From Streptomyces paradoxus (lineage in GTDB: Bacteria; Actinomycetota; Actinomycetes; Streptomycetales; Streptomycetaceae), in the NCBI RefSeq assembly GCF_014202475.1, contig NZ_JACHGV010000004.1, forward strand, positions 124,001 through 188,000: a stretch of DNA of 64,000 bases. The letters are read 5' to 3'. The notes under the pieces are model-generated. The model ran no database searches. It was not told where the DNA came from and was given only the letters and a program-made list of their open reading frames with translations. Below are positions 1 to 9,193 of this stretch, piece after piece (within the stretch, counting starts at the first letter, position 1; each line of letters starts with the position of its first letter). The position numbers and the translations under genes are program-made.

Positions 1-2
1 GC

Positions 3-542
3 TCCTCCACCACCGGTCCTGGCCGCAAGGGCCGCACGCAGATCGGCCGCCGCAGGATCGCCGTCCTGGGGACCGTCTTCACGGTGGCCGCCCTGGGACT
101 GGGCTCCGTCCTCCTGTCATCGCTCGGAGACAACAAGCCGCCCCATGACACGGCCGGCGAAGGGCAGACCACTGCCGCGGACACCTTCTCCGAAGGAAAG
201 CTGCAGAAGCAGGTCACGGACCTCCTGTCCGAGAACAAGACCAAGGGCGGCGGCTCCCGCACCCCCTTCGGCGCAGCGACGGCCCCCGGCACGAATCAGC
301 ACAGGGTCTTCAAGGAACCGGTGGTTCCCGGCTGCGTCCGCGACGGCATCGGACGCGACGATGCGGCCCTCGCCACCGAGAACGGCACCTATCAAGGGAA
401 GAAGGCCATGCTCGTGCTGCTTCCCGACGCCTCCGACGCCACTCGGGTCACCGCCTACATCGTCGACGCGACCTGTGTGGATCAAGCGGCGTCCGCTGCC
501 GCCGGCAAGGTGCTCCTGGAGCGCACGTACCCGTCCGCCTGA
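3..542 (+). CDS. C-terminal part of a single-pass membrane protein (5' end outside window)
   Basis: The reading frame is open from the window edge, so the true start lies upstream. A basic patch (GRRRIAVLG) is followed by one hydrophobic segment at about fragment residues 18-38, then a roughly 140-residue soluble tail with two cysteines (VPGC and ATC), probably outside the cell. I do not recognise the family by motif. From memory, the gene before trxB in S. coelicolor lies next to sigM, so an anti-sigma or SigM-associated membrane protein is possible; this is inferred from position only. The gene ends about 190 bp before trxB on the same strand. Confidence 0.6.
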   Translation, partial: SSTTGPGRKGRTQIGRRRIAVLGTVFTVAALGLGSVLLSSLGDNKPPHDTAGEGQTTAADTFSEGKLQKQVTDLLSENKTKGGGSRTPFGAATAPGTNQHRVFKEPVVPGCVRDGIGRDDAALATENGTYQGKKAMLVLLPDASDATRVTAYIVDATCVDQAASAAAGKVLLERTYPSA

Positions 543-729
543 GCGAGCGCTTCTTCTTCGCCCTGCGGCTTGGCCGTAGTTTCATCGCAGGGCCGCCCCA
601 GGGTGCCGGTTCTCCGTGTGCCCGGACACAGCGGGAATGCGCGCCCCTTAGGATCCGTTGGGTGGGGTGAGAGGTCCCAGAGAATCTCCCCCGGTCGAAC
701 GACGCAGTCCAGAGACGAGGAATCAAGCC

Positions 730-1698
730 GTGAGCGACGTCCGTAACGTGATCATCATCGGCTCCGGGCCCGCCGGCTACACGGCGGCGCTCTACACCGC
801 GCGCGCGTCGCTGAAGCCGCTGGTGTTCGAGGGTGCCGTCACCGCCGGTGGCGCGCTCATGAACACCACGGACGTCGAGAACTTCCCGGGCTTCCGGGAC
901 GGCATCATGGGCCCTGAGCTCATGGACAACATGCGCGCCCAGGCCGAGCGCTTCGGAGCCGAACTCGTCCCGGACGACATCGTGGCTGTGGATCTGAGCG
1001 GTGAGATCAAGACCGTCACCGACACGGCCGGCACCGTCCACCAGGCCAAGGCCGTCATCGTCACCACCGGCTCCCAGCACCGCAAGCTGGGTCTGCCCAA
1101 CGAGGACGCCCTCTCCGGTCGCGGTGTGTCGTGGTGTGCCACCTGTGACGGGTTCTTCTTCAAGGACCAGGACATCGCCGTGATCGGTGGTGGTGACACC
1201 GCGATGGAGGAGGCCACCTTCCTCTCGCGGTTCGCCAAGTCCGTGACCGTCGTCCACCGTCGTGACACCCTGCGCGCTTCCAAGGCCATGCAGGAGCGTG
1301 CCTTCGCCGACCCGAAGATCAACTTTGTGTGGGACAGCGAGGTCGCCGAGATCCAGGGCGACCCGAAGCTCTCGGGTCTGAAGCTGCGCAACCTCAAGAC
1401 CGGTGAGATCTCGGACCTGCCGGTGACCGGGCTGTTCATCGCCATCGGCCACGACCCGCGCACCGAGCTCTTCAAGGGTCAGCTGGACCTGGATGAAGAG
1501 GGCTACCTGAAGGTGGAAGCGCCGTCGACGCGCACGAACCTGACCGGCGTCTTCGGTGCCGGCGACGTGGTCGACCACACCTACCGTCAGGCGATCACCG
1601 CTGCCGGGACCGGCTGCTCCGCAGCTCTCGACGCCGAGCGCTACCTCGCCGCCCTGGCGGACGAGGAGCAGCCCGAGCCCGAGAAGACCTCTGTCTGA
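730..1698 (+). CDS. trxB: Thioredoxin reductase (NADPH, FAD-dependent)
   Basis: This cytoplasmic flavoenzyme passes electrons from NADPH to thioredoxin. The 322-aa product has an N-terminal FAD-binding GSGPAG motif (residues 11-16), the redox-active CATC disulfide (C136/C139) and a second dinucleotide-binding motif [10 protein letters not shown] for NADPH. The C-terminal FAD motif [13 protein letters not shown] is also present. Length is normal for low-molecular-weight TrxB. The frame is open back to 658, but GTG at 730 is preferred because a GACGAGG ribosome binding site precedes it and the protein then begins [11 protein letters not shown], as in homologues. trxA follows 45 bp downstream, so the two probably form an operon. 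Confidence 0.96.
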   Translation: MSDVRNVIIIGSGPAGYTAALYTARASLKPLVFEGAVTAGGALMNTTDVENFPGFRDGIMGPELMDNMRAQAERFGAELVPDDIVAVDLSGEIKTVTDTAGTVHQAKAVIVTTGSQHRKLGLPNEDALSGRGVSWCATCDGFFFKDQDIAVIGGGDTAMEEATFLSRFAKSVTVVHRRDTLRASKAMQERAFADPKINFVWDSEVAEIQGDPKLSGLKLRNLKTGEISDLPVTGLFIAIGHDPRTELFKGQLDLDEEGYLKVEAPSTRTNLTGVFGAGDVVDHTYRQAITAAGTGCSAALDAERYLAALADEEQPEPEKTSV

Positions 1699-1743
1699 CC
1701 TCTCTCTACCCGCCCCACGCACCAACCAGTTAAGGAGCCCTCC

Positions 1744-2076
1744 GTGGCCGGCACCCTGAAGAACGTGACCGACGACTCCTTCGAGCAGGACGTCCTGAAG
1801 AGCGACAAGCCTGTTCTGGTGGACTTCTGGGCCGCCTGGTGCGGTCCGTGCCGCCAGATCGCGCCGTCCCTCGAGGCGATCGCCTCCGAGTACGGCGACA
1901 AGATCGAGATCGTCAAGCTGAACATCGACGAGAACCCGGGGACGGCCGCCAAGTACGGCGTCATGTCGATCCCGACCCTGAACGTCTACCAGGGTGGCGA
2001 GGTCGCCAAGACCATCGTGGGTGCGAAGCCGAAGGCCGCGATCGTTCGCGACCTCGAGGAGTTCATCGCCGAGTGA
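1744..2076 (+). CDS. trxA: Thioredoxin
   Basis: This 110-aa cytoplasmic disulfide reductase is kept reduced by the adjacent TrxB. The WCGPC active site (C33/C36) and the cis-proline segment SIPTLNVYQGG are intact, and length is typical. The GTG start at 1744 follows an AAGGAG Shine-Dalgarno. It is the last gene of the trxBA unit. A parS site starts 29 bp after its stop and a strong bidirectional hairpin follows. Confidence 0.96.
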   Translation: MAGTLKNVTDDSFEQDVLKSDKPVLVDFWAAWCGPCRQIAPSLEAIASEYGDKIEIVKLNIDENPGTAAKYGVMSIPTLNVYQGGEVAKTIVGAKPKAAIVRDLEEFIAE

Positions 2077-2105
2077 ATCGGCTGAACCGTCGCACAGACG
2101 ATGCA

Positions 2106-2121
2106 TGTTTCACGTGAAACA
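2106..2121. promoter_or_regulatory. parS centromere site (perfect 16-bp palindrome)
   Basis: TGTTTCACGTGAAACA is the exact ParB-binding palindrome. It is intergenic, between the trxA stop and the terminator hairpin. ParB encoded about 1 kb away nucleates here and spreads to organise the origin region. Confidence 0.95.
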
Positions 2122-2156
2122 CGAATGGGCCAACCCAGAAGGGTTGGCCCATTCGT
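2121..2156. terminator. Bidirectional terminator between trxA and the GNAT gene
   Basis: A 16-bp perfect inverted repeat (2121-2136 with 2141-2156, core GGGCCAACCC) has a 4-nt AGAA loop. It lies between the convergent trxA (+) and GNAT (-) genes and touches the last base of the parS site. Confidence 0.85.
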
Positions 2157-2180
2157 TTGACTGCCCTGCGTATGGTTGCC

Positions 2181-2798
2181 CTACAGCGGCCGCAACGCCG
2201 GCTCCTTCTGCACGGCGCCCAGCAGCCGATCCAGCGCCATCTCGACGTCTTCCTTCCAGGAGAGCGTCGACCTCAGTTCCAGCCTCAGCCGGGGATGGGC
2301 GGGGTGCTGGCGGACGGTCTTGAAGCCGACCGCCAGAAGGTGATCGGCGGGCAGCACGCAGGCGGGTTCCTTCCAGCGCGCATCTCCGAAGGCCTCGATC
2401 GCCTTGAACCCTCGCCGCAGCAGATCCTTGGCAACCGTCTGCACCATCACCCGGCCCAGCCCCTGCCCTTGGTAGCCCGGCACGATGAACGCGGTGATCA
2501 GCTGCACCGCATCAGGCGAGACGGGACTTGTGGGAAACGCAGTGGAGCGAGGGACGTAGGCAGGCGGGGCGTAGAGCACAAAGCCCACCGGCACCTCGTC
2601 GACGTACACGACCCGCCCGCAGGACCCCCAGTCCAGCAGAACCGCAGAGATCCAGGCTTCCTTCTCCGCAGCCGCTGTGTCCGCCTTTACCGCGGCCTCA
2701 CCGCTGACTGGGTCGAGTTCCCAGAAGACGCACGAGCGACAACGCTTGGGCAAGTCCTGGAGGTTGTCCAGCGTGAGCGGTACGAGCCGGCGGCCCAT
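2181..2798 (-). CDS. GNAT-family N-acetyltransferase
   Basis: This 205-aa protein carries a GCN5-type acetyltransferase core. The stretch AVQLITAFIVPGYQGQGLGR includes the acetyl-CoA-binding Q-x-x-G-x-G/A signature at about residues 108-114. An N-terminal cysteine-containing segment (RCRSCVFWE) and W-rich motifs resemble the conserved GNAT protein found beside parB in streptomycetes. The substrate is unknown. It lies downstream of parB on the same strand, after a gap of about 300 bp that holds one possible small ORF. A Shine-Dalgarno (AAGGAAGCGAGG) precedes the ATG. Confidence 0.85.
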   Translation of the reverse strand: MGRRLVPLTLDNLQDLPKRCRSCVFWELDPVSGEAAVKADTAAAEKEAWISAVLLDWGSCGRVVYVDEVPVGFVLYAPPAYVPRSTAFPTSPVSPDAVQLITAFIVPGYQGQGLGRVMVQTVAKDLLRRGFKAIEAFGDARWKEPACVLPADHLLAVGFKTVRQHPAHPRLRLELRSTLSWKEDVEMALDRLLGAVQKEPALRPL

Positions 2799-2947
2799 GA
2801 AGGCTGATCCTCGCTTCCTTCGCCCGCCGCCGCATCGCGGGCGGCTGTCAGAGCGCTCCGTTCCCTGAGAAGACTGCCGATGAACCCACCGACCGCCCCC
2901 AGCCCCAAACCGGTGCTCACCAGTCCGGTGCGGCTCATGGTTCGCAT
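2687..2947 (-). CDS. Possible small membrane protein overlapping the GNAT start
   Basis: An 86-codon frame begins MRTMSRTGLVSTGLG at an ATG preceded by a strong GGGAGGCAGGGG ribosome binding site. It has one glycine-rich hydrophobic segment (about residues 8-26). Its last 37 codons overlap the GNAT gene in another frame and look like frame shadow (Arg/Ser-rich). The first 50 residues look genuine. The C-terminus is doubtful, so the gene may be shorter in relatives or translationally coupled to the GNAT gene. No family recognised. Confidence 0.35.
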   Translation of the reverse strand: MRTMSRTGLVSTGLGLGAVGGFIGSLLRERSALTAARDAAAGEGSEDQPSWAAGSYRSRWTTSRTCPSVVARASSGNSTQSAVRPR

Positions 2948-3122
2948 GGCCCCTGCCTCCCTCTCAGAGGTGCTGCCAAATCGTTGCGCCGTACCCGAAC
3001 GCATCGTATCGACGATGCGATTCCATCGATACCGCCAGAAAGGAAAGAGCGGGCCACGTTCCGGCACACACCGGACACGGCCCGCCCTGTCTCCTGCACC
3101 GCAGATGCTCCTTATCGGAGGT

Positions 3123-4223
3123 TCAGGACTCGCTCTCCTCGGAGTCGCCCTCCAGCAGACTCTTCTGAAGAACCGGCCCTTCGCCAGGAGCGAGTGAGCC
3201 GAGGATCCGCTCAAGATCCTCCATCGAGGCGAACTCGACGGTGATCTTGCCCTTCTTCTGCCCCAGGTCGACCTTCACGCGTGTCTCAAAGCGGTCGGAC
3301 AGCCGCGTCGCGAGGTCGGACAGCGCAGGGGAGACCCGAGCACCGGCACGCGGGCCCTTGGACCTCTGAGCCTTCTGGGGCCGCGATCCCATCAGGGTCA
3401 CGATCTCCTCGACGGCTCGCACCGAGAGGCCTTCGGCCACGATGCGGTGGGCCAGCCGGTCCTGCTCCTCCGAATCCTCGACGGAGATCAGTGCACGGGC
3501 GTGACCGGCGGAGAGCACGCCGGCGGCGACCCGACGCTGCACGGCCGGCGAGAGCTTCAGCAGACGCAGGGTGTTGGAGACCTGCGGACGCGACCGGCCG
3601 ATGCGGTCCGCCAGCTGGTCGTGCGTGCAGCTGAAGTCCCTCAGCAGCTGGTCGTAGGCGGCTGCCTCTTCCAAGGGGTTCAGCTGGGCGCGGTGCAGGT
3701 TTTCCAGAAGAGCGTCCAGGAGGAGCTTCTCGTCCTCCGTGGCTCGCACGATCGCCGGGATCGCCTCCAGCCCCGCCTCACGGCAGGCGCGCCAGCGACG
3801 CTCGCCCATGATGAGCTCATAGCGAGCGGGACCCACCTGACGTACGACAACCGGCTGGAGGAGCCCCACTTCCTTGATGGAGGTGATGAGCTCGTGCAGC
3901 GCGTCCTCGTCGAATACCTCACGCGGCTGGCGCGGGTTGGGCGTGATGGAGTCGAGAGGGATCTCGGCAAAGTGCGCACCGATGGGCGCCGCAGGTGCGG
4001 CGGGAGCAGTCGGCTGCACCGGCTCCTCTGTTTCACGTGAAACAGCCGGCAGCGTCGCTACCTTCGCCGCGGCCACCCCACGATCGTTCGGCAGTGCAGG
4101 CACTGCCGCGGGGGATGTGGAAGCAGCGTTCCCCGCCGCAGCCTGGGCCACCGACTTCTCCGTCGGCGCAGCAGGGATCAGCGCGCCGAGACCACGGCCC
4201 AGCCCCCTTCGTCGCTCGCTCAC
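3123..4223 (-). CDS. parB: Chromosome partitioning protein ParB
   Basis: This 366-aa CTP-dependent parS-binding clamp segregates origins and, in Streptomyces, organises chromosomes for sporulation septation. The start [17 protein letters not shown] is a typical basic ParA-interaction peptide. A low-complexity Ala/Pro linker follows, then the ParB CTPase domain (PRQPREVF and the GERRWRA box), a helix-turn-helix ([19 protein letters not shown]) and an acidic C-terminal dimerisation domain. The GTG start overlaps the parA stop by 3 nt, indicating translational coupling. The gene body contains a perfect parS at 4029-4044. Confidence 0.97.
   Translation of the reverse strand: MSERRRGLGRGLGALIPAAPTEKSVAQAAAGNAASTSPAAVPALPNDRGVAAAKVATLPAVSRETEEPVQPTAPAAPAAPIGAHFAEIPLDSITPNPRQPREVFDEDALHELITSIKEVGLLQPVVVRQVGPARYELIMGERRWRACREAGLEAIPAIVRATEDEKLLLDALLENLHRAQLNPLEEAAAYDQLLRDFSCTHDQLADRIGRSRPQVSNTLRLLKLSPAVQRRVAAGVLSAGHARALISVEDSEEQDRLAHRIVAEGLSVRAVEEIVTLMGSRPQKAQRSKGPRAGARVSPALSDLATRLSDRFETRVKVDLGQKKGKITVEFASMEDLERILGSLAPGEGPVLQKSLLEGDSEESES
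4029..4044. promoter_or_regulatory. parS site inside parB
   Basis: A perfect TGTTTCACGTGAAACA lies in the coding sequence for the N-terminal linker of ParB. On the coding strand it encodes VSRET, and the same peptide recurs in ParA at its own internal parS. Confidence 0.93.
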
Positions 4224-5296
4224 TGATTGCCCTCCACCATGCTCGGGTCGTTCTGCTGTACGCCGATATGGGCGTGCGTCGCGTCATAGCTGATGCCGAC
4301 GCCCTTCAGCGCGATCTCTCGTGCCGCCTCAAGGTAGGAGAGGGCACCACTCGATCCAGGATCGTAAGTCAGTACCGTCTGCCCATAACTCGGCGCCTCC
4401 GAAATGCGGACGGAGCGGGGGATGCTCGTCCGCAGCACCTCGTCACCGAAGTGGGTGCGCACCTCTTCCGCGACCTGAGACGCGAGCCGCGTCCGGCCGT
4501 CGTACATGGTGAGCAGAATGGTCGACACATGAAGGGCGGGGTTGAGGTGCCCCCGCACCAGGTCGACGTTGCGTAGCAGCTGCCCGAGGCCTTCCAGTGC
4601 GTAGTACTCACACTGGATGGGGATCAGAACTTCCTGCCCCGCCACCAGCGCGTTGACCGTCAGGAGACCGAGGGAGGGCGGGCAGTCGATGAGGATGTAG
4701 TCCAACGGCTGCTCGTACGCCTGGATCGCGCGCTGCAGCCTGCTCTCCCGAGCCACCAGGGACACCAGCTCGATCTCCGCACCGGCGAGATCGATGGTGG
4801 CGGGGGCGCAGAAGAGCCCCTCGACGTCGGGGACCGGCTGGACCACCTCGGAGAGCGGCCTGCTGTCGACCAACACGTCGTAGATGGACGGGACTTCGGC
4901 GTGGTGGTCGATGCCCAGTGCAGTGGACGCATTGCCCTGGGGGTCGAGGTCGACGACAAGGACCCGGCCACCGTGCAGCGCCAGGGAGGCGGCCAGGTTG
5001 ACGGTCGTCGTTGTCTTGCCCACACCGCCCTTCTGGTTGGCGACCACGATGATTCGGGTCTGCTCGGGCCGTGGCAGACCCTCGCCCGCCCGACCCAGAG
5101 CCTCCACCGCCAGTTGGGCAGCACGACCGATGGGAGTGTCGTCCATCGGAGGCGGTGTTTCACGTGAAACATCCGCCCCCATCGACTCGGTACGGGGACC
5201 GGGGACCGGATCGGTCATCGGTCCCGCGATGTTGGCGTCGGACCGCACGGATTCACTCTCCTCGACTTCAGGCTCGCAATGAACAGAGCCTCCCAT
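4220..5296 (-). CDS. parA: Chromosome partitioning ATPase ParA (Soj)
   Basis: This deviant-Walker ATPase drives ParB-origin complexes and coordinates segregation in aerial hyphae. KGGVGKTTT is the Walker A motif, followed by [13 protein letters not shown] and [12 protein letters not shown]. An N-terminal extension of about 90 residues precedes the ATPase core. The frame is open upstream to a GTG at 5470, but that start sits inside a parS site and lacks a ribosome binding site. I place the start at ATG 5296 ([13 protein letters not shown]), giving 358 aa; the start is uncertain. It forms an overlapping operon with parB. Confidence 0.93.
   Translation of the reverse strand: MGGSVHCEPEVEESESVRSDANIAGPMTDPVPGPRTESMGADVSRETPPPMDDTPIGRAAQLAVEALGRAGEGLPRPEQTRIIVVANQKGGVGKTTTTVNLAASLALHGGRVLVVDLDPQGNASTALGIDHHAEVPSIYDVLVDSRPLSEVVQPVPDVEGLFCAPATIDLAGAEIELVSLVARESRLQRAIQAYEQPLDYILIDCPPSLGLLTVNALVAGQEVLIPIQCEYYALEGLGQLLRNVDLVRGHLNPALHVSTILLTMYDGRTRLASQVAEEVRTHFGDEVLRTSIPRSVRISEAPSYGQTVLTYDPGSSGALSYLEAAREIALKGVGISYDATHAHIGVQQNDPSMVEGNQ
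5156..5171. promoter_or_regulatory. parS site inside parA
   Basis: A perfect TGTTTCACGTGAAACA lies in the 5' coding part of parA, upstream of the Walker A codons, and encodes VSRET. Confidence 0.93.
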
Positions 5297-5453
5297 GTCT
5301 TCGGGGTCATGAACCAGTGAGGCCTGGCGTTCTGTGGAGAAATCCACCTCTGTGGATACCTCAGGTCCCTCATCGAGTGAACCTAGTGGCTTGCGGTCGC
5401 GGGGTTCGGCCGCAGCGCGGCCACGACTGATGATGCCGTGCAGCAGTGAGCGA

Positions 5454-5469
5454 CGTTTCACGTGAAACA
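5454..5469. promoter_or_regulatory. parS site upstream of parA
   Basis: The sequence matches the 16-bp consensus at 15 positions (first base C instead of T), with the 14-bp core GTTTCACGTGAAAC intact. It lies in the probable parAB promoter/leader region, so ParB bound here could affect parAB transcription. That role is inferred. Confidence 0.88.
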
Positions 5470-5634
5470 CGATGCACAGCAGCCGAGGCCGGACTGTCGC
5501 GACACTCCGGCTTGCACAGGTTTGGCAGCTTGTGTGGAGTACGTCTCGTCGTCAGGACGGATCAGCGTCGTCAGGTAACTCGCCAAGTTGGATCAGTACC
5601 GGACGGCCGGATAGCGCCTGGAAGACGGATCGAC

Positions 5635-6351
5635 TCAACGCCGTCGGCGCGTCCGCCCCGTGCGAGCCGCCTTGGCGCGCTTCGCGGCAAAGCGCACCCC
5701 GCCGGGGCTCTCCCCGACCTCGACCCGTACGACGGTGGACATCGGATCGACCACGCCCTCACCCACATGCAGGATGGATGTCTCCACCGCGCCCAGCTTG
5801 CTGAGCGCGGTCGACGCGCTCTTCAGCTCCTCCTCGGCGGTGTCACCCTTGAGCGCGAGCATCTCCCCGTACGGCCTCAGCAGCGGGATACCCCAGGTGG
5901 CGAGCCGGTCGAGCGGCGCGACGGCCCGGGCCGTCACCACGTGGACGGGCTGGATCTTCCCCATGACCTCTTCGGCCCGGCCGCGCATGACGGTCACATG
6001 GTCGAGGCCGAGCAGTTCCACGACCTCCGTGAGGAAGTTGGTGCGCCGCAGCAGCGGCTCCAGAAGCGTGATCTTCAGGTCGGTGCGGACCAGCGCCAGC
6101 GGAATGCCGGGAAGACCGGCACCGGAGCCGACATCGCACACCGTCACGCCGTCGGGCACGACCTCCGAGAGCACCGCGCAGTTCAGCAGGTGCCGCTCCC
6201 ACAGGCGGGGCACCTCCCGCGGGCCGATGAGACCGCGCTTCACGCCCGCCTCGGCGAGCAGCTCGGCGTACCGCACCGCATCCGCGAAGCGATCACCGAA
6301 CACCTCGCGCGCCTGCTCGGGCGCGGGGGGAAGCTCCGCTGCCTCCGTCAC
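5635..6351 (-). CDS. rsmG: 16S rRNA (guanine527-N7)-methyltransferase RsmG (GidB)
   Basis: This 238-aa SAM-dependent enzyme methylates N7 of G527 in 16S rRNA. The SAM-binding motif I is VCDVGSGAGLPGIPLA, and the RsmG-specific RGRAEEV and VTARAVAPL segments are present. The C-terminus ends in a basic RTGRTRRRR tail. Loss of RsmG in Streptomyces is known to give low-level streptomycin resistance and antibiotic overproduction. It lies between jag and parA on the same strand, about 125 bp after jag. Confidence 0.96.
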   Translation of the reverse strand: MTEAAELPPAPEQAREVFGDRFADAVRYAELLAEAGVKRGLIGPREVPRLWERHLLNCAVLSEVVPDGVTVCDVGSGAGLPGIPLALVRTDLKITLLEPLLRRTNFLTEVVELLGLDHVTVMRGRAEEVMGKIQPVHVVTARAVAPLDRLATWGIPLLRPYGEMLALKGDTAEEELKSASTALSKLGAVETSILHVGEGVVDPMSTVVRVEVGESPGGVRFAAKRAKAARTGRTRRRR

Positions 6352-6430
6352 GGGGGACCGTCCTTCCGTACCGCGTCAGCGCACCCGGCGCCGACATCAG
6401 AACCACCAGAACTATCAGGCTGACAAAGTT

Positions 6431-6459
6431 CGGCCCCGCCTGCGCTACAGACGGGGCCG
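6431..6459 (-). terminator. Hairpin between jag and rsmG
   Basis: An 8-bp inverted repeat (CGGCCCCG 6431-6438 with CGGGGCCG 6452-6459) with a 13-nt loop, followed on the minus strand by a short AACTTT. It may be a weak terminator or processing element separating the rnpA-yidC-jag unit from rsmG. Confidence 0.45.
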
Positions 6460-6476
6460 GAGAACGTAGGGGCCGA

Positions 6477-6989
6477 TCAGGCAGGCAGCACGACGACGAA
6501 GCGCTGCGGCTCCTCGCCCTCGGACTCGCTGCGCAGACCCGCGGCCTTGACCGCGTCGTGCACGACCTTGCGCTCGAAGGGCGTCATCGGCTTCAGCTTG
6601 ACGGCCTCACCGCTGCTCTTGGCCTCCGCGGCGGCCTTGGCGCCCAGCTCGGACAGCTCCGAGCGCTTCTGCGCCCGGTAGCCGGCGATGTCGAGCATCA
6701 GACGGCTGCGGTCACCGGTCTCCCGGTGCACGGCCAGACGAGTGAGCTCCTGGAGCGCCTCCAGCACCTCGCCGTCGCGGCCGACCAGCTTCTGCAGATC
6801 ACGGCCGCCCGCGTCACTGATGATCGAGACGGAGGCGCGGTCGGCCTCGACGTCCATGTCGATATCGCCGTCGAGGTCGGCGATGTCGAGCAGACCCTCC
6901 AGGTAGTCCGCCGCGATCTCGCCCTCCTGCTCCAGGCGAGTCAGGGTGTCTGCACCCTCGGCAGCGGCGGAGGTGGTGCCTTCCGTCAC
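6477..6989 (-). CDS. jag: Jag/KhpB RNA-binding protein (KH-R3H)
   Basis: This 170-aa protein has an acidic N-terminus, a KH domain containing LQKLVGRDGEVLEALQ and a C-terminal R3H domain (MTPFERKVVHDAVKAAG). The family (SpoIIIJ-associated; KhpB in firmicutes) binds RNA and influences cell-wall growth. The Jag_N domain of firmicute proteins is absent, as in other actinobacteria. It lies 15 bp downstream of yidC, in the same transcription unit as yidC, yidD and rnpA. Confidence 0.93.
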   Translation of the reverse strand: MTEGTTSAAAEGADTLTRLEQEGEIAADYLEGLLDIADLDGDIDMDVEADRASVSIISDAGGRDLQKLVGRDGEVLEALQELTRLAVHRETGDRSRLMLDIAGYRAQKRSELSELGAKAAAEAKSSGEAVKLKPMTPFERKVVHDAVKAAGLRSESEGEEPQRFVVVLPA

Positions 6990-7004
6990 GGGATGGACTC
7001 CTTC

Positions 7005-8288
7005 TTACTTCTTGGACGGGGACTTGGGCCGCTGCGGACCCTTGCGCTGTCCGGACTGGGCCTTGCTGCGGGTACCGCCGGCGGGCTTTGCGCCACCCTT
7101 CTTGGCGGCGGGCTTGGCGTCCTCGGGCTCGTCGGACTTGGTCAGCGACGTCTTCGGCTCGTTCTCACCCGCAGCCTTGGCACCGGCGGCTCCGCCGTGC
7201 TGACGCTGCGACTTGCTCTGCCGCTTGGGCTGCTGGCGCTTCGGGGCACCGGTGGCGGTGGTCGGCGTACCGTCCCCGGCGTCAACCGCGACCGCGGTGT
7301 CGCTCTTGATCACGGTGCCATCGGCCTGGGCGGCGAGGTTGGCCTTGCTCAGGCCGTTGATGAACTTGCGCTCGAACTCATTGCGGTCGCGGCCCTTGGC
7401 GACGATGGCCTTGACGATGGCCCGGTCGCGTCGCTTGCTGACCTTGTCGTGCTGCGTGACGTACTTGGTCAGGCGCTCCAGGTACTCGGCCTGAGCCTTG
7501 GAACCCGGAGTCGGGTTGTTGCGGATGACGTACATCTGCTGACCCATGGTCCACACGTTGGTGGTCAGCCAGTAGACGAGGACACCGACCGGGAAGTTGA
7601 TGCCGAAGACGGCGAACATGACCGGGAAGACGTACATCAGCATCTTCTGCTGCTGCATGAACGGCGTCTTCACCGTGGTGTCGACGTTCTTCGTCATCAG
7701 CTGGCGCTGGGTGAAGAACTGCGACGCCGACATCAGGACGATCATGACGGCGGTGACCACACGCACATCGGTGAGCGAGGCACCGAGCGCTTCCACCTTC
7801 GACGAGCTGTCGGTGAACTTCACTGCCAGGGGCGCGCCGACGATGTGCGCCTTCTGCGCGCTCTGCAGCAGGTTCTCGTTGATCACACCGATGGTGTCGT
7901 TCGACGCGATGCTGTTGAGCACGTGGTACAGGGCGAAGAAGAACGGGGACTGCGCCAGGATGGGAAGGCACGAGGAGAGCGGGTTGGTGCCCGTCTCCTT
8001 GTACAGCTTCATCATCTCTTCGGACTGACGCTGCTTGTCGTTCTTGTAGCGCTCCTGGATCTTCTTCATCTCGGGCTGGAGCGTCTGCATCGCCCGGGTG
8101 GCCTTGATCTGCTTCACGAAGAGCGGGATCAGGCAGATACGGATCAGGATCACCAGGGACACGATCGACAGGCCCCAGGCCCACCCGGTGTCAGGGCCGA
8201 AGATGGCGCCGTACACCGTGTGGAACTGGACGATGACCCAGGAGACGGGTGTGGTGATGAAGCTGAAGAGGCTGGCAATCGTGTCCAC
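7005..8288 (-). CDS. yidC: Membrane protein insertase YidC
   Basis: The 427-aa Oxa1/YidC/Alb3 insertase places proteins in the cytoplasmic membrane with or without Sec. An N-terminal transmembrane segment ([18 protein letters not shown]) precedes the insertase core, with the usual cytoplasmic hairpin ([17 protein letters not shown]) and [20 protein letters not shown]. Later transmembrane helices include [20 protein letters not shown]. The C-terminal 130 residues are a long Lys/Gln/Ala-rich cytoplasmic tail, typical of actinobacteria and perhaps ribosome-binding. It starts 3 bp after the yidD stop. Confidence 0.96.
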   Translation of the reverse strand: MDTIASLFSFITTPVSWVIVQFHTVYGAIFGPDTGWAWGLSIVSLVILIRICLIPLFVKQIKATRAMQTLQPEMKKIQERYKNDKQRQSEEMMKLYKETGTNPLSSCLPILAQSPFFFALYHVLNSIASNDTIGVINENLLQSAQKAHIVGAPLAVKFTDSSSKVEALGASLTDVRVVTAVMIVLMSASQFFTQRQLMTKNVDTTVKTPFMQQQKMLMYVFPVMFAVFGINFPVGVLVYWLTTNVWTMGQQMYVIRNNPTPGSKAQAEYLERLTKYVTQHDKVSKRRDRAIVKAIVAKGRDRNEFERKFINGLSKANLAAQADGTVIKSDTAVAVDAGDGTPTTATGAPKRQQPKRQSKSQRQHGGAAGAKAAGENEPKTSLTKSDEPEDAKPAAKKGGAKPAGGTRSKAQSGQRKGPQRPKSPSKK

Positions 8289-8291
8289 TAA

Positions 8292-8666
8292 TCATGCTCC
8301 TTGGGCATGGGACGGTGTCTCTGCGGCCGGGCTCGAAGGACTCGACGGACTTGTGGGAGAAGTCTGTCCCTCGGTGGCCGGTCCGGCGGCGGAGGGCCCG
8401 CCCTTGCGTGCACGCCACGCGTTACGCAGCATTTCGTGCCACCGCGGGCGCTTGCGCGGCGGGACATGGTCCACACCGCCCAGCGACCACGGATTGCACC
8501 GCAGGATGCGCCATGCCGTGAGTGCCGTTCCCTTGATGGCACCATGCCGGTCGATGGCCGTGTAGCCGTAGTGGGAACACGACGGGTAGTACTTGCAGAC
8601 CGGCCCGAGCAGCGGACTGATCGTCCACTGGTAGAGCTTGATCAGAGCCAGCAGCGGGTACTTCAT
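8292..8666 (-). CDS. yidD: YidD, membrane protein insertion efficiency factor
   Basis: This 124-aa protein contains the YidD core: [43 protein letters not shown] sequence with the conserved cysteines, and [13 protein letters not shown]. The C-terminal 40 residues are a Pro/Ser/Thr-rich tail. It is thought to assist YidC-dependent insertion. Its start overlaps the rnpA stop by 4 bp. Confidence 0.93.
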   Translation of the reverse strand: MKYPLLALIKLYQWTISPLLGPVCKYYPSCSHYGYTAIDRHGAIKGTALTAWRILRCNPWSLGGVDHVPPRKRPRWHEMLRNAWRARKGGPSAAGPATEGQTSPTSPSSPSSPAAETPSHAQGA

Positions 8667-9034
8667 CGCGCGCCCCCTCCCAGCAACCGCTGGAGAGCGG
8701 CATCCAGGTCTCGGGCCAGCTGTGCATGGTCGGCGTCGCCCGATCCGGGCAGCGCTCGTACGACTACCAGGCTACCGGGGGGCAGCTGGGCGACTCGCTC
8801 GCGCATCAGGTGGCGAAGCCTGCGCTTCACTTTGTTGCGCACGACCGCGCCACCCACTGCTTTGCTCACGACGAAACCCGCACGCGTCGGGGGAGCGCTC
8901 TCCCCAGGCGCATGCGGGTCCGTGGCACCGCTTCGAAGGTGGACGACGAGGTGCGGGCGTCCTGCCCGACGGCCTCGCCGTACCGCGGTCGCGAAGTCCT
9001 CGCGCCGCCTCAGCCGGTTCTCGGTGGGCAGCAC
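8663..9034 (-). CDS. rnpA: Ribonuclease P protein component
   Basis: This 123-aa basic protein is the subunit of RNase P, which matures tRNA 5' ends. It starts [21 protein letters not shown] and contains the family signature [22 protein letters not shown], the RNR region that binds the RNA subunit. It lies 21 bp downstream of rpmH, in the conserved rpmH-rnpA-yidD-yidC-jag order. Confidence 0.96.
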   Translation of the reverse strand: MLPTENRLRRREDFATAVRRGRRAGRPHLVVHLRSGATDPHAPGESAPPTRAGFVVSKAVGGAVVRNKVKRRLRHLMRERVAQLPPGSLVVVRALPGSGDADHAQLARDLDAALQRLLGGGAR

Positions 9035-9055
9035 GACGTCATGACCTGATCGGAA

Positions 9056-9193
9056 TCAGGCGGACAGACGGGCGCGACCCTTGCTACGGCGGGACGCGAG
9101 AATCGCGCGGCCGGCACGGGTGCGCATACGCAGCCGGAAGCCGTGGGTCTTCGCGCGACGACGGTTGTTCGGCTGGAAGGTGCGCTTGCTCAC
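9056..9193 (-). CDS. rpmH: 50S ribosomal protein L34
   Basis: This 45-codon gene starts with GTG at 9193 and reads [20 protein letters not shown] and onwards to a C-terminal GRARLSA. That is the invariant L34 sequence: very basic, no acidic residues. It is the first gene of the minus-strand rpmH-rnpA-yidD-yidC-jag unit and is divergent from dnaA. Confidence 0.97.
   Translation of the reverse strand: MSKRTFQPNNRRRAKTHGFRLRMRTRAGRAILASRRSKGRARLSA

Noticed and set aside
448..2106. 552-codon minus-strand open frame opposite trxB and trxA
   Set aside because: It is a high-GC antisense shadow with biased Arg/Gly/Val/Asp composition and no start signal; both plus-strand genes are certain.
5468..5470. 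GTG at 5470 as the parA start
   Set aside because: It is part of a parS palindrome and has no Shine-Dalgarno; a downstream ATG is more likely, though not proven.
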